A stretch of 64,000 nucleotides of DNA from Cristatella mucedo (lineage: Eukaryota; Bryozoa; Phylactolaemata; Cristatellidae), in contig WPIO01000002.1 in the NCBI GenBank assembly GCA_009760855.2, positions 6,769,001-6,833,000 of the forward strand. The letters run 5' to 3'. The notes beneath the pieces are model-generated. The model worked only from the letters and a program-made list of their open reading frames with translations, made no database searches and had not been told where the DNA came from. Made by a program: the position numbers and the translations under genes. Numbering within the stretch: the stretch's first letter is position 1; the number at the start of each line of letters is the position of its first letter. Shown piece after piece: positions 10,739 through 22,576 of this stretch.

Positions 10739-11019
10739 ATACACAATAGCAAAAACCTATATCAGCAGAAGCAAAAATCCCTGTTTGATGTATCAAACAA
10801 AGAAAAGAGTGCGTTCAGATCGCATGTTCCGTAAGCCTGGAACTCACCGACTGACGTCACGAAATCCCCTAATTTGACGAAATTAAAAACCTAAACGCCT
10901 AGCTGTTTCTCACAGAGTTTGCTTTGTTCGCATGCAGTGTCATTTGTGTACTTATGCAGCTAGCCCTGTCTGGTGGCAATGTTACAGCTGCTCTGGTGGC
11001 AATGCTGCAACTGCCACAT

Positions 11020-11440
11020 TGCACCACCTCTCACGGCTTGTCTCCGCCATACCTAGCTGAACTGCTGCATCAGTTTTTAGCCTCCTCGTGCCCTCAGGTC
11101 GATAAATTAGCCGTTCCTTTCCTCCGATTAAAGACCGTTAGTGACAGAAGCTTTTGCTTTGCAGGTCCTAGACTGTGGAGCTCGCTTCCACAATTCTTAT
11201 GCAACAACAAATACTCTCCTGCAGCCGACTGTGGCTCATCCTTTTCAGTGGTCCTGAGCTGCTAATGCCTTGCTGCTCACAACCTCAACTGCTCTCCTGA
11301 CTCTGCTATGTTTCCCACTTTCTCTTTATTGTGTGAGATGGAGTCTGTTGGCTACCAAATGTGTACTGAAAGTCGCTTAGGCTGTGAGTGTGCTATGCAA
11401 AACTCTCATGCATAATACCCACATAGTCTGTGTGGTTTTG
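11020..11440 (+). mobile_element. LINE family 2, ORF2 C-terminus and 3' UTR
   Basis: The frame 10924-11265 contains LSPPYLAELLHQF, RLKTVSDRSF and GPRLWSSLP. This is the conserved C-terminal pattern of CR1/L2-type ORF2 proteins, but in a version distinct from family 1. Related pieces are at 31505-31710 (minus), 35150-35230 and 6755-6960. Confidence 0.75.
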
Positions 11441-11984
11441 TGGAGTTACAGACAGAGATTCATTACATTACATATCATTTATCAATCGGGTGCGATCGAC
11501 CACTGCAATCCAAATATGCTCGACTATAGAAGGATTGCTTTGGCAAGAAGCAATAATTGTGAGGTGAAATTTAGCCAAGATCTTTATTTAAGATCTTTAT
11601 TTAAGATGCCTGTCGATGGTAGGCGCCTAGCTCCCATCGTGTGTCTAAAAATTCCTTCATCCATCGCAAAGCGTTGCCCGGAGCTCCCTGTCCTCACCCA
11701 TGCGACGAGGGATCGGCCTTCTCCTGGAGAGAGAAGCAACATCAACAGGAAACATGATATTGCAGACCCAGATTCAACGTTCAGATGCGGCTGAAGAGAG
11801 AAAACCATGCTTCACAACCAGAAAGACATCAGCAGTCTTATCAGAGACCCTGGTCTTACTAAGTCTGATTTTCAGTTTCTGTCATCTACGTTCAAGGAGT
11901 GAAACTTGTTAAGTGAAATTGCAAAAGTAAGAGATCAAAGATCGAGTCCCCAACTTTTTCTAGCTTATTCCTTAGGAGATATTA
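11441..11984. other. anonymous sequence
   Basis: There is a short direct duplication of TCTTTATTTAAGA near 11580-11605. No gene recognised. Confidence 0.4.
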
Positions 11985-12037
11985 AGAATAATAATACATT
12001 TGATAAAGCGCCCTCAGAGAACAAAATATCTTTCTAG
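11985..12037 (-). mobile_element. LINE family 1, 3' tail only
   Basis: AAT tail plus about 45 nt of the family 1 3' end (TTTGATAAAGCGCCCTCAG). It is an extreme 5' truncation or a remnant. Confidence 0.7.
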
Positions 12038-13632
12038 GCAAGATGGGCTATGCTTATGCATTCATGCAACCGGCCTATTTGAGGTGATGGAAATATGCTG
12101 CAACTCAAGTGAATGAAGCATTTTGATAGTCAGTTTATCCAGGAGCCTCAAAGTTGACTTGCCTCATAACGGGAACAATAATCATCTCTCCCATTGCTAC
12201 ACGAGTGTCACGATGTTGCATTGCCTAGAAATGCGACAATCATGGCTGAGTTGTATTAAGAGATTTCAAAATGGAGACATTTCTGTTGGCCCTTCAATGC
12301 AGTTCCAATAAAGTTGCCTCGCTGTATTTGCCTATCGGACAACCGAGTTATTAATGTGCATAGCTGCAATAGGGACTGGTTATGGCTGACTGAGTTCTCG
12401 GCAGGGAAGTATTACATCATTACACATGTATGAAGTGTGTACATCCAGAGTGAGAGCTGCCCCTCGAGCTTTGGGGACATGGTGATGGCATCCCTGCACA
12501 GCGAGCTAGGCAAGTAAGGTGTCAAGTCTCAAGAAAGGAGTCGGCACCTTTCAAGTAGTGCTGGCAGAGGTTAATATCAAGGAGTCTGCTATCTTCGCCA
12601 CACCACAGATCACAAATATCTTAGTGTGCGACGAATTTGCTGAGAAACTGAGCAGGAAGGAAAAGGCAGTTTGGAAGTTTCGTTGAAATGGTTCACGGTT
12701 TTCTGGACTATCACAAGGCTAAAACCTGCGAGACACTGACTCAGGCTCTCATATAGAACTATGACTAGATGGGACTTGGAATGCCTATCAAAGCCTCCCC
12801 CCCCCCGATACTTGATACATAGGAGTCTACTTTGAAGAGCAAGGACAGCGCTTCTACTAGAATATATTGGGTTTTTAACTTAAAAGACCATGGACAACGT
12901 AAATAAGACAGGATAAGGAATTATCTTTGGGGTTTCTCCGAGAAAGTGACTTACGGTCTAGCCAAAAATCTAGAGCGCCAACTCATTTCTCAGCTCTTTT
13001 GAGAGGACATTTTGTGTGACTTAACAGCGAATATGCATTAATTTGGATACAATTTTGCTGCTCTTACTAATTTGATTTTATGACACGATGCAATTTATCC
13101 GTTTTCTCATCGGAAATATGTTAATTTCAAGTTGATCACTGTTTTGATCACAAAATCAAACTTGATATGGAATAATGGCCATTTTTACTGTTAAAGCATA
13201 AGCATTTAAGAAAATAAACCTTAATACTCTGGGACAAGAACTGTGTAATTTAGTGAATAGGTTGCTTGTATCGGCCCCTAAGATAACTAAATCTCTAACG
13301 AGGCTCTTTAAAACCTGCTCAAACGGACCAATAACCAAGAGTTATTGGTAAACACGGTATCACATTTAGGCAAGCAGGCATAATTAAACATAAAGACACG
13401 ACGTGAAACCCAGACAGGATCTAGATTCGTCTATTTCATATCCACAGAGTGGCACGAGCCTACAGCATCAGCCATAAAAACCTACTGACTCAAAGCACAA
13501 GGCACGGCTACCTGGCTACCGAAGCCAAGAGTACAGCTACCTTGTTTGTAGTTCATAGCACAACCGACTAAGTCTTACTTACGAAATGTCCAGGTTCCAT
13601 AAGTTAGAGTTCATTACAGGCATGACGTATAA
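12038..13632. other. anonymous sequence
   Basis: No coding or repeat signature was recognised beyond a short C-run near 12798-12806. Confidence 0.4.
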
Positions 13633-13930
13633 AATAGTGGTATCCTTATCTAAACAAGCCCTAATTTTTAGCAATGTTATGAAGCTGAAAATAGGCTGAT
13701 TTGACTGTGGAGCTGATGTGGTCGTCTAACGAGAGGGTCGCTTTGGAATATGACACCTAGATTTCGAGCTGATGCAACTGGAGATATGCTGGCAGAGCCA
13801 ATTTTGAAAGTCAGCCTTTCCATTTTCTGAATAACACTAGGTTTGCCCATAACTAGTATACCTATGTAAACTTGCCATGATCTTTGTCCATTCACATCAA
13901 CACTCTGGTCGTTCCCAAAGCACTCACAGT
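13633..13930 (-). mobile_element. LINE family 1, internal ORF2 fragment
   Basis: Minus-strand translation gives the segment between the RT and the C-terminal domain, including SARNLGVIFQSD and VDVNGQRS. It is bounded on both sides without a 3' tail, so it is a rearranged piece. Confidence 0.8.
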
Positions 13931-14036
13931 CTTGTTTATATAGCATTTCAAGGTTTCAAAATTACACTAGAAACCGTTCACAGAAGGTTTTGGGAGTCCA
14001 GCTAGAGGAAGACAGGGAGGACAAAGAGAGTCCTGG

Positions 14037-14049
14037 TACAGAGAGGAGA

Positions 14050-14134
<85 letters not shown>
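14037..14134. repeat. (GA)n microsatellite
   Basis: Almost pure GA repeat of about 95 bp. Confidence 0.97.
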
Positions 14135-14136
<2 letters not shown>

Positions 14137-14275
14137 CTACACTAGCGAAGTAGCAAACCCGTCTCCGTGATGAGACATTTCGCTTTAGATGTGAGACATA
14201 AGACAGGATAAGGAATTATTATATAGGAATCTTTAGAGTATTAAGGTTTTTCTGGCAGAAGCAGTACACATTCGG

Positions 14276-14321
14276 ACGTGGATTGGTGCAGTGAATTGGA
14301 CGTGGATTGGTGCAGTGGTCC
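14276..14321. repeat. 23-bp tandem duplication
   Basis: GGACGTGGATTGGTGCAGTG occurs twice in direct tandem with nearly identical spacers. Confidence 0.8.
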
Positions 14322-14663
14322 ACGTTAAGTGTAACAACAGCATAGCTACGGCCACCAACGGGTGGACGAACGAAGGAACTGACACGAGACAGCTCAAAAG
14401 TGCTAAAATGGAAGCTAAATACTTCAGGTGAGGTTTGAGCAAGCACTGAGTGCAGGCAGGCACTAACAGAGCCTATTTATGCACTAATTAACAGCATGCT
14501 TCCAGTGGTAAGCAGGCATGGAGTCGTTGCAGCGAAATTTGTCCGTGACATAACTTTGGACACCGGATGTAGGAGAGCTCAGTAGTACGTTGCATTCTAG
14601 TGTCGAATGAAAATGCATTAGGAATGCGGCGATTGCTATTCGGTGTGCAAATGAGAGAAAAAA

Positions 14664-16130
14664 TTGTCTATCCACTTGCACAAGAGAGTTGCCATGAGGC
14701 AGACCATCCAGACAGTGGTAGCAGTCCCCCAGAGCCAGCCCGGGGAAGCGCTGCTTGGAATACATGTACCACAATTCCAGCAGCTCCTGCAAATGATGCT
14801 ACCTATAACTGGAAGAGGCCAGTATAGTCAGGGATCTTCGCGGCATACATTCGAACCCACAGTCGAGCAGCTGTCGGTGATCGGCTCTAGAAGGAACGGG
14901 GCCACGGTAGAGCCAAATGCAGGCGACTCACCCATCGAGAAAAGCGCCGGAAAGAACGACGATTAAAGGACAGAGCCAACGGATGAGCAGCCAGGTGTTG
15001 AGGCCAGCCATTTGTCTTGATCAGCCGGGAGTAATCCATCAGGCTCAGACAACGAAGCCAAAGCCAGAACTACTTCGAAGGCTGCTCGAAAGTAGCCCAG
15101 AGTGAAACCAGGACAGCTGTTCTATCGAAATTATAGTCACTACGATTAGAAAAATACGTCTTTATTGCAATCCAACGACCTCGTGTAAAAAAAGAGGCAC
15201 CTCACGGTCGGGTATGTCGAGAACCTGTGAAACTGCTGATTCAGTGTGGCAGCTGAGTTATATATGTAGCACAATTAGTTTCATCGGCAAGACATCTGGG
15301 AAAGCAAGCAACAACTGGCAGATTTTCGGGGTTTTTTGACCTTCCATACAGAAAGCCGTCGAACTGAACTTCAGGAACTTCGCGATTTTCAAGAAAGAGT
15401 TGTAGCCACATCCTCAAAACCCGCACCATTATTGATTCTAGACATATTGGACAGGCCTTGTAGGGGCATCGGTATGGATCCGACTGGCACTATGACCAGG
15501 AGCCGGTCAGGCAATCCGTATATTAATCCAATATCGCCGGTCTGCGATTAAGCGAGTCGGTATGCAGAGAAGGTTCCAACGATTGACGTTGCCAGCATCA
15601 TAAAAGAGCTCAGGGCATATTTTCTCCCAGAAGGGGAACCCGAGGTTGTCTTAATTGGTCAAGGGTCAAAATTAATCAGAAAGTTACTCCAGAGGCCAAT
15701 CACAGTCACCCTCGGGCAGCTGGGCCAGTTGAAAAGTTCAATTGGAAGGTTAAAGGCAAACGTGGTGCAAGCGACCAAGAGGGAGATTATTGGGGTTAGA
15801 TTTCTGCCCGTGTCCTATTTGCCTTTCGTGGACAGCCCTCGCGTGGGCTCAGGCTCGCAGGCTGGCTTCACTCCCTTCGAACCACCTTAAGGCCTCGTCG
15901 TGCTCGCCGTCGGATAGATGTCCTCAGGGAGTACGAAGGAATAAGAGCGGTCCAGTGGTCAGTTTGTTGTCTACATCCCCAGCATGTTTTCCATTCGAGA
16001 GTGGATTGAAAACATTGCCGAGCCAGTCAGAGAGAATCTTGATGAGGCCAGGTGGTGGCAGGAAACCTGGCACGATAGCAAGACCACGGTCCAGTCCTTG
16101 AAGCCAATGGAGCCTATGGGTTCGTCTGGC
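14664..16130 (+). pseudogene. unrecognised decayed coding region
   Basis: In one frame (14664 onward) long stretches are open with scattered stops. They include a Ser/Pro/Asn-rich segment to about 15105 and a segment from 15336 to about 15890, with one stop at about 15549-15551. That segment reads like real protein (IIKELRAYFLPEGEPEVV and TLGQLGQLKSSIGRLKANVV). A shifted frame then continues with REWIENIAEPVRENLDEA near 15990-16040. The N-terminal low-complexity part and helical middle recall a gag or ORF1 protein of a retroelement, but I do not recognise a family. No reverse transcriptase follows. Confidence 0.35.
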
Positions 16131-17039
16131 GGCCAGGTCAGATAAATTGTGGGCTCAAATGTATGTGGGCCCTGTGAAGCAATCGGCAGGGTGGTGATCG
16201 TCACTACTATGCTCCGGACCCGTTCTGCACAGCGAAAGAAAATCATTGGGCGCTCCGAGTAACCATGCAGCGAGCGATCGTTCTAGAATAGGGCTGCATG
16301 TTACAGACTCGGTACCTTGCATACTCGCATTTAACATTGGTTATTACGACATGAAGACTTTAGATACATTCAAGAGGTGTATGCTCATATCCAGTGGGAG
16401 TTGAAATGTTAACTAAAGGATTGCAGCCGTGCAAAATAGGTTTCCCACGAAAATGTGCCCATATCCAAAGCGGTATTTCGTCGCACAGGCAGAAGCCTGT
16501 AAGCTGAGCCTGATGAAAAGCAACCAGCAAATGCACTTCACAATTTAAGGTGCTATAAATACTATATGCTATATTAGTCACTCCGTTAGCTGTTTGATGA
16601 CGAGCAGCTTCAACAGTAAAATCTGGTATGTCAAGTACCTGAGTGAGTCAGTAAACACTAGTCGCTGCCAGTGAGCTTACGTTTCGCCCTTAACGTTTTT
16701 TTTAGCAATACACAGACGGTAAGGATAAAATGAATTTCATAGTCAAAATCCACTCATAGTACAACATAATGATTAATTCGAATACGTAAATACAAGGTGT
16801 CTTCTCATGCTTGAAGATTGCCATGTGCGTTCAATATAATTTTGCAATAATTGTATCAGTAAAAAAACTGGATAAACTAATGTGGAACACTTTGTCATTT
16901 CACGTGTTTTAAAGATATTGTAACATTAAAAAATAATTGCAAGATTGCCCATATTTAAGGCTGGCACGCCGACTATGTCAGTGGATATGCAAGCATGCGT
17001 TAAAGCAAATCCCGAGTTGCATGCGATTTTTCACTTGTA
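16131..17039. other. anonymous sequence
   Basis: AT-rich to the right, with nothing recognised. Confidence 0.4.
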
Positions 17040-17215
17040 TAAAAAAATACTAGCTGATTTAACAGCCTCTTTTCGTATAGCGGCAGAAAAGCATTTACGG
17101 CTATCACCATCGCTTGCAGTGGCAATAAAGGATTGCCCACCACAGGATTCGAACTGACGACCTCGGTCCCGAGGTCGTGGAAAGCAAGAGCGTTACCTAG
17201 TGCGCCGTCATAGAC
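17040..17215 (-). mobile_element. tRNA-derived SINE, family 2
   Basis: Read on the minus strand it starts with a tRNA-like head (A-box-like GCGCACTAGGTAACGC, B-box-like GTTCGAATCCTG). A body that recurs at 32122, 33605 and 62600 follows, then an end near AATCAGCTAG and a T-run. A palindromic GACCTCGG/CCGAGGTC lies between the boxes. Confidence 0.75.
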
Positions 17216-17914
17216 CCGTTGAGTTCGTATGACCTTGCGGACAACCTCAGCAACGCATGCCTTATCTCCACAATAGGAGATATACAGCTGGCTCTGCTTG
17301 CCGGCTGCACATCTCCTGATCAGCCGGAGCCAATCTCGCTGGGCCCTACTGGCGGCGCCAGGCAGATATTTGGGCTGGCTCAAGAGAGCCGGACTTCGGA
17401 GCCTCAAGAGAGGCTTGCCGGGTAAATGCTGACCAAACTACGTAATGGAAAAGACGCTGGCGAAGAAATAAACCGAGGCACCAGCAAACAGAATGGTCAG
17501 AAATGACGGAATTGCAAGCACTTTGGCAGTCATGCGTATGTTGTTGTTGCATACGGGTATTGCTAGACAGGCAGTGTCGGTGCTACGCAGACAGCAGCGA
17601 AACACGGCAGCAGCGATGGAGAGAGCCCATCGGAAGATAGAAAGTTCATATCCCTAATGCAGAGAAGTCCGTTCGATAACGATGGGCGAGGGTTATAGGC
17701 GTCCAACCAACCGCAGCAACGACTTGCAACAACTCTCGAACGGCTCAAAGTCTCGAGAACTCAACTCAGCTCAGCTGCTCAGCTGCACAAGTGACTGCCA
17801 CTACGCGGCTTCGGTAGCTATACAGCCTAACCCTGGATTATCGCACGACTGGTTCCCAATCATAACAACTAAGGAACCGCAAACAATAAATATCTCGACG
17901 GTCGTAACAGTTAC
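17216..17914. other. anonymous sequence
   Basis: Short frames on both strands, none recognisable. Confidence 0.4.
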
Positions 17915-17970
17915 GATAATAACACCTTTGATATAGCGCCCTCAGAGAACTCAATCTTTTTCTAGTCGTA
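17915..17970 (-). mobile_element. LINE family 1, 3' tail only
   Basis: ATAAT tail followed by TTTGATATAGCGCCCTCAG and AACTCAATCTTTTTCTAG, matching the family 1 3' end, then unrelated DNA. Confidence 0.65.
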
Positions 17971-18679
17971 ATCTAGCCGATTCGGCAGTCCTCCGTCTCA
18001 ACAGCCGCTATTAAAAGCTCAGGCTTCGCCGATATTGCTGCTGTCGCGGTCGAGCGTCGGCGACCATGTTACCACCGCTAGGAGCGCTTTGCTTGCAGCT
18101 CGAGGTAGGCCGCTGGCACATAGCCGCCTGCGAGTATTTGCACTACAGAGGTTTATATATCTATAGCAACGAGCACATGCATTATACTTGAGAGTATAGA
18201 TTATCTCCACGCAGATGGAAAGCGGCACGGGCTAATGCGACAGCAGAGTAGTAGCGGGAGCGTCCGGTACACGTTGGAGCACTAGCTTGCTGGGCAGCAC
18301 CCGAACTGAACGTCGGATTCGGGTCGACGCGAGTAAGTCCAGCCGACGAATGAGTTGCCTGATTTCGTAACGCTGAGCGTGCAGTTAAGGTTTCACAAAA
18401 GGGCGTCACACCAAAGGGTTCTGCGCATTGCCGGTCTTACCTGTTAAATTAGTCCGCCGCGTACGTCCCACGACCTGCACACGTCAGCAGTCCACGCCGG
18501 GCAGAGTGCGGGCCGGCTGGCTAGAGGCAGGCTCGACGGCTGTGCGGTTATTGCCATTAACCGCAACCAGCCGGGCTCGCCACCTGCCTCTACTTAGCCA
18601 AATCGACCGCAAACTGGCAGCTTAAGGATCCACATTTTGAAGTCACATTAAACTATTGTTTAAGAGTAATCTCTCAAAT

Positions 18680-18767
18680 TTTCTTTGCAGCAAATGTAAA
18701 GCCCCTAGAAAGAGATTTAGCTCGCTGAGGGCACTTCATCAAGTGTATCATTATTATTATTGTTATT
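18680..18767 (+). mobile_element. LINE family 1, 3' UTR end with tail
   Basis: TTTGCAGCAAATGTAAAG and the following 50 nt match the family 1 3' end. It is closed by an ATT-rich tail. Confidence 0.75.
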
Positions 18768-20623
18768 TGACACCATTAGGAGCTCGCGTTTTCATGCTGT
18801 GCCCTGCAATTGACTGCAACAGCTGGGCTACTGCCGAAATCTATTCTAATCAACCACTCAAATCAAAGACAAATCGGCAGTGCGAAGCTCCAATTTTAAG
18901 TGAAATGACGCTATGCGCCGAATAAGTAGCACTCGAAAAATTGCATGCCACTTCGACGGCGAGTTCTCAGGCGATGCGCTGTAATCGACCAAAATGGCCT
19001 GTACCAAAATCGACCGAAGTTCCTGGAAAATCGACCAGATAGGGGATTCGCGAAGCTCCCGTTATTAATGCGCGCCATAGTTCATCTGCTTACAGTGTGA
19101 TCTAAAAATTTCACAACACTCTCAGACAATGCACCGTACACGACTGCATTGGCCTCGGATGAATAATGCAATGAACCGCTATCTCCAGCAGTCGAGGGTA
19201 AAATGATCAGATTATGTTATTCTAGAAGCTACAAATTTTATTGCATAAAACACTGCCTTATATTGCAAGTATAATGACAATTTTACAACAGTGGGCGCTC
19301 AAATTAACATGCAATGGGAAAAATTGACTGCATTTGCTCTGCAAGTACCGCGATCCAACAAAAACCAAAACAAACTACCCTAAGATGGATGAACAGCGCT
19401 CCAATTTTGATTTTATTTAAAAGCGAAGGGCTTATAAAGCTAATTTTTAGCTGCTGTTCTAGCATAATCTCTGGCAAAATACAGCAACTTCGACTGCAAC
19501 GACTGGCTGGAACCAATACCGAAATCTATTAAACTGAACCCATGATCGACCAGAAAGCTGGTGCACAGTTCTGGCATTATGATTTAGTACGACATCACTA
19601 TCTGTTAAAAGTGTAACCGTACAATTTAAAGAACTTGGAACAGTGCAACGTACCCCACCGCAATCCCTTGCATCGGCCCGGGTCGAAGCCGAAATTCCCT
19701 ATCACCCGCTGGAAACAGGCAAGTATTCGCGATTGAGACGATTCGATTTTTGGCATACTAGGCTATATAATGACTCCAGTGTAACAACCGATTTCAAAGT
19801 TCGGGAATGTGAATTAACTAGTAAATGGCTCGCAGACCACCAGGGCCATTATCCAAATGGAAGTTTACCCCATTCCACCAAAAAATACATCAGAAAATAG
19901 CTGTGCTATCATCCATTTTTATTGCACGTGTTGCAAAGCCCTCAGCTTAGAGCACCCACAGCCCACACTAAACATATTTTTTGGATCACGCGCGAACACC
20001 CCGGGAAGGTCACTAGCAGTCGGCGAGGGTAAAGCATCTGCCGGCTACTGGGGATGCGGAAACCCCACCCAGTATGGCGGCGGCCACCGGGGCGCACGGG
20101 AGCCGGGCGACAGGACGTGCGATTCAAGGGGCAAGCATTTAGTTGTCCACAGGCAGGTAATTTCTTAGAAGCTAGGGTCAAGCAACAAACAGATGTGCTT
20201 TCAGCAGCTCTTAATTGTGTCGGTTTTCATAATCGATAATCACACGAACTTAAAAAACTTCGAAGAAAATTCTGCACAAGAAATGCTAATAGCACTAATT
20301 GTCGGGAGGTGGAAATATAGCTAAAAGAATTCCTGAGCAAATTATACTCAAATTTCCGGAGTGTGTCGCTTGCATTACCTATACTCGCTGCAACAGGAGA
20401 AATAAATCAGCTTGGTAGCCATGTCTGATTGAGATTGTCTACAAGTTGTAAGTGCTGAACAACCAAAAGCAAGTATACCGAGCTACATATTACCAAAGTA
20501 ATGTGTCTTCGAAGGGAGAGGCACGTGGGCTGATGAGTATACGAAGGCTGGAAATCATCTACTCTAAAGTAAATCAGCGAGAAAGCGAAGGATGAGTATG
20601 TCCGCGAAACATAGCATCATACA
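18768..20623. other. anonymous sequence
   Basis: No domain recognised in the short frames. A GC-rich patch lies at about 19990-20110. Confidence 0.4.
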
Positions 20624-20775
20624 ATAATTCACTTGTATGGCGCAGCGTCCTAAGAGAACGTAATCTCTATTCAGGCACTTCCAACACTCCACGGGGCTCA
20701 AGCCCACGACCTCAGTCGACAAATGCATTCCCCTTGACCTCGGTCGAGGTGAGCACCTCAACCGCTGGGCCACCC
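20624..20775 (-). mobile_element. tRNA-derived SINE, family 1 (well-preserved copy)
   Basis: Minus orientation. Head: GGCCCAGCGGTTGAGGTGCT (A-box-like) and GGGCTTGAGCCCCG (B-box-like). The last 55 nt (GCCTGAATAGAGATTACGTT onward) closely follow the last 55 nt of LINE family 1 and run to an AAGTGAATTATT end. Confidence 0.75.
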
Positions 20776-22521
20776 CTGAGTTGCATAACTGCTCATTCAG
20801 CGTTAACATAAAAGCAATACGGACACAAAGTTGCTGCTCCCAGCATTTTCTGGCTTCGCACTACTCATCCACTGCGTGCTTATGGAGGCCGACTCCGTCC
20901 ATGTTATTACAAAGCAAGTAATAATAACAAATAATTAGATATACTTACTAGAGCGATACTATTAGAGAGACACTTAGTCTCAGGCGGATGTATCACTCCG
21001 TCTAGCATTGTCGCAGCGTGCTCGCTGGCGAGCCAGTGGATATTCGCCGACTTGAGGAATAATATTTGTAACGAGTAACGTCGCATTGCCCGTCCCCAGA
21101 ACCTTTCCTCGGAGCCGTCCGTCTTGAGTGCTGAATGCTTTTTCCGAATGAGGAACTCCGGACAGAGGAAGGTTAGATGCAGCCGTAGAGAGTTTCTTAA
21201 AGCGAATATTGACGCCTTTCCGGCTTACTTCACTTTCACCAATACAGTACAGCGATTCCATAGTGAAGAATGGTAGTAGACAAAAAAAGCTTAAGTGCTG
21301 GAGCAAGTTCGTCGTATTAAACGCAAGACTGCAAGCCAGGCGATCGAATGACTGGCAACTGGATCTAGCTGATCGGCGAAGTAGCACGGTGGCTGGAGCT
21401 GATCTTGCTCACTACTTAGTTATAAGAAGGAGTTATACTCATTGGCACTGTTGCCAGTGGCCTGAGTGAATGGCGGGGATTAGGGTTGAGAACGAGACAC
21501 AGGTGACTTTTTCTAGCGAATGCTTATTTCGTACTTTTCCCGGTAGAGCTCTAAGATGCATGCAGCTCTGGAAGGCTTTCACAATAGAACAAGGAGCGCT
21601 AAAAACCACTGCGAATACCCGAAATGGAAAACGGAAGCTCTGGGCTCAGGCTGCCCATTGGAAGGGCCTGCAAACTCATTTACCAGTATGAGTTTAGGCG
21701 CGCTGGCGCGCGTCGCTTCCACAGGACGCACCTTGCGCGTTCGACCGGGAGCTGTGGTCAGAGGTACAGATATTGCTCGCGTCTCCAAGGGTATTGGACA
21801 TCGCAGGCCGTAATGCTATCCCAAAGCGTCTGCTGACGTCACAGTTCTACCATTGCGCCAATGGTCAGAGTTGAGCTTGCGACGGGCGACTTGTTGAGGC
21901 ACAACGCCTAAAAGTGACGCGGCGAATTAAGAACAAATATGAACCCTAAATCAGCCGTAAGTGGCAATTGTATTCCACTTGCTTACTGCAGGTACGGCAC
22001 TGGTACTGTACGGCGTGGTGAAAAAAGAAAAGCTACAGCACGTCTCCATACAGCGAGCACTTTGTTTAATCTCTCACAAAATTTTGCGATAGCTCACCAT
22101 GAGCCCCCATCGTCGCCGATTTGGGAAAAGCCTGCGCTATTTGCTACTTAATTTGATATTTTTGATTGATATCCTATCGTCAGCATCGCGAGGTGCCTTT
22201 TTACCTCCACCTACTGATCCATCCATCGATCGATGGGAAGCAGTAGAGCAGACAGGATTTTCATCTGAGGGGTCTGGGACCTTCGCAATTTTCACGTGGG
22301 CGGGCAAGACCGGCGAGATTTTAATGTAGGTGGACTATACCCGCAACTAGTGAAAAGAAATAGCGCAAAATCGAAGTGCTTACTTGACCCCGATTCCGCC
22401 GTAGCTCGTCGAGTGGAATTAGGACGTAATTTAGTCGTCGGTGACTGCTGGGGGAGCGTAGAAATATAGAGCGCGGCCCAGGTCGCTGCCCTGCTGTAGG
22501 GTGGGTGGGGGCAATGCCCAC

Positions 22522-22523
<2 letters not shown>
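20776..22523. other. anonymous sequence
   Basis: A 76-codon frame at 22099-22329 starts with a hydrophobic stretch (LRYLLLNLIFLIDILSSASRG) resembling a signal anchor. Nothing downstream supports a gene. Confidence 0.35.

Positions 22524-22573
<50 letters not shown>
22524..22573. repeat. (GGC)n trinucleotide microsatellite
   Basis: About 16 uninterrupted GGC units. The poly-Arg and poly-Pro frames over it are artefacts. Confidence 0.97.
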
Positions 22574-22576
<3 letters not shown>

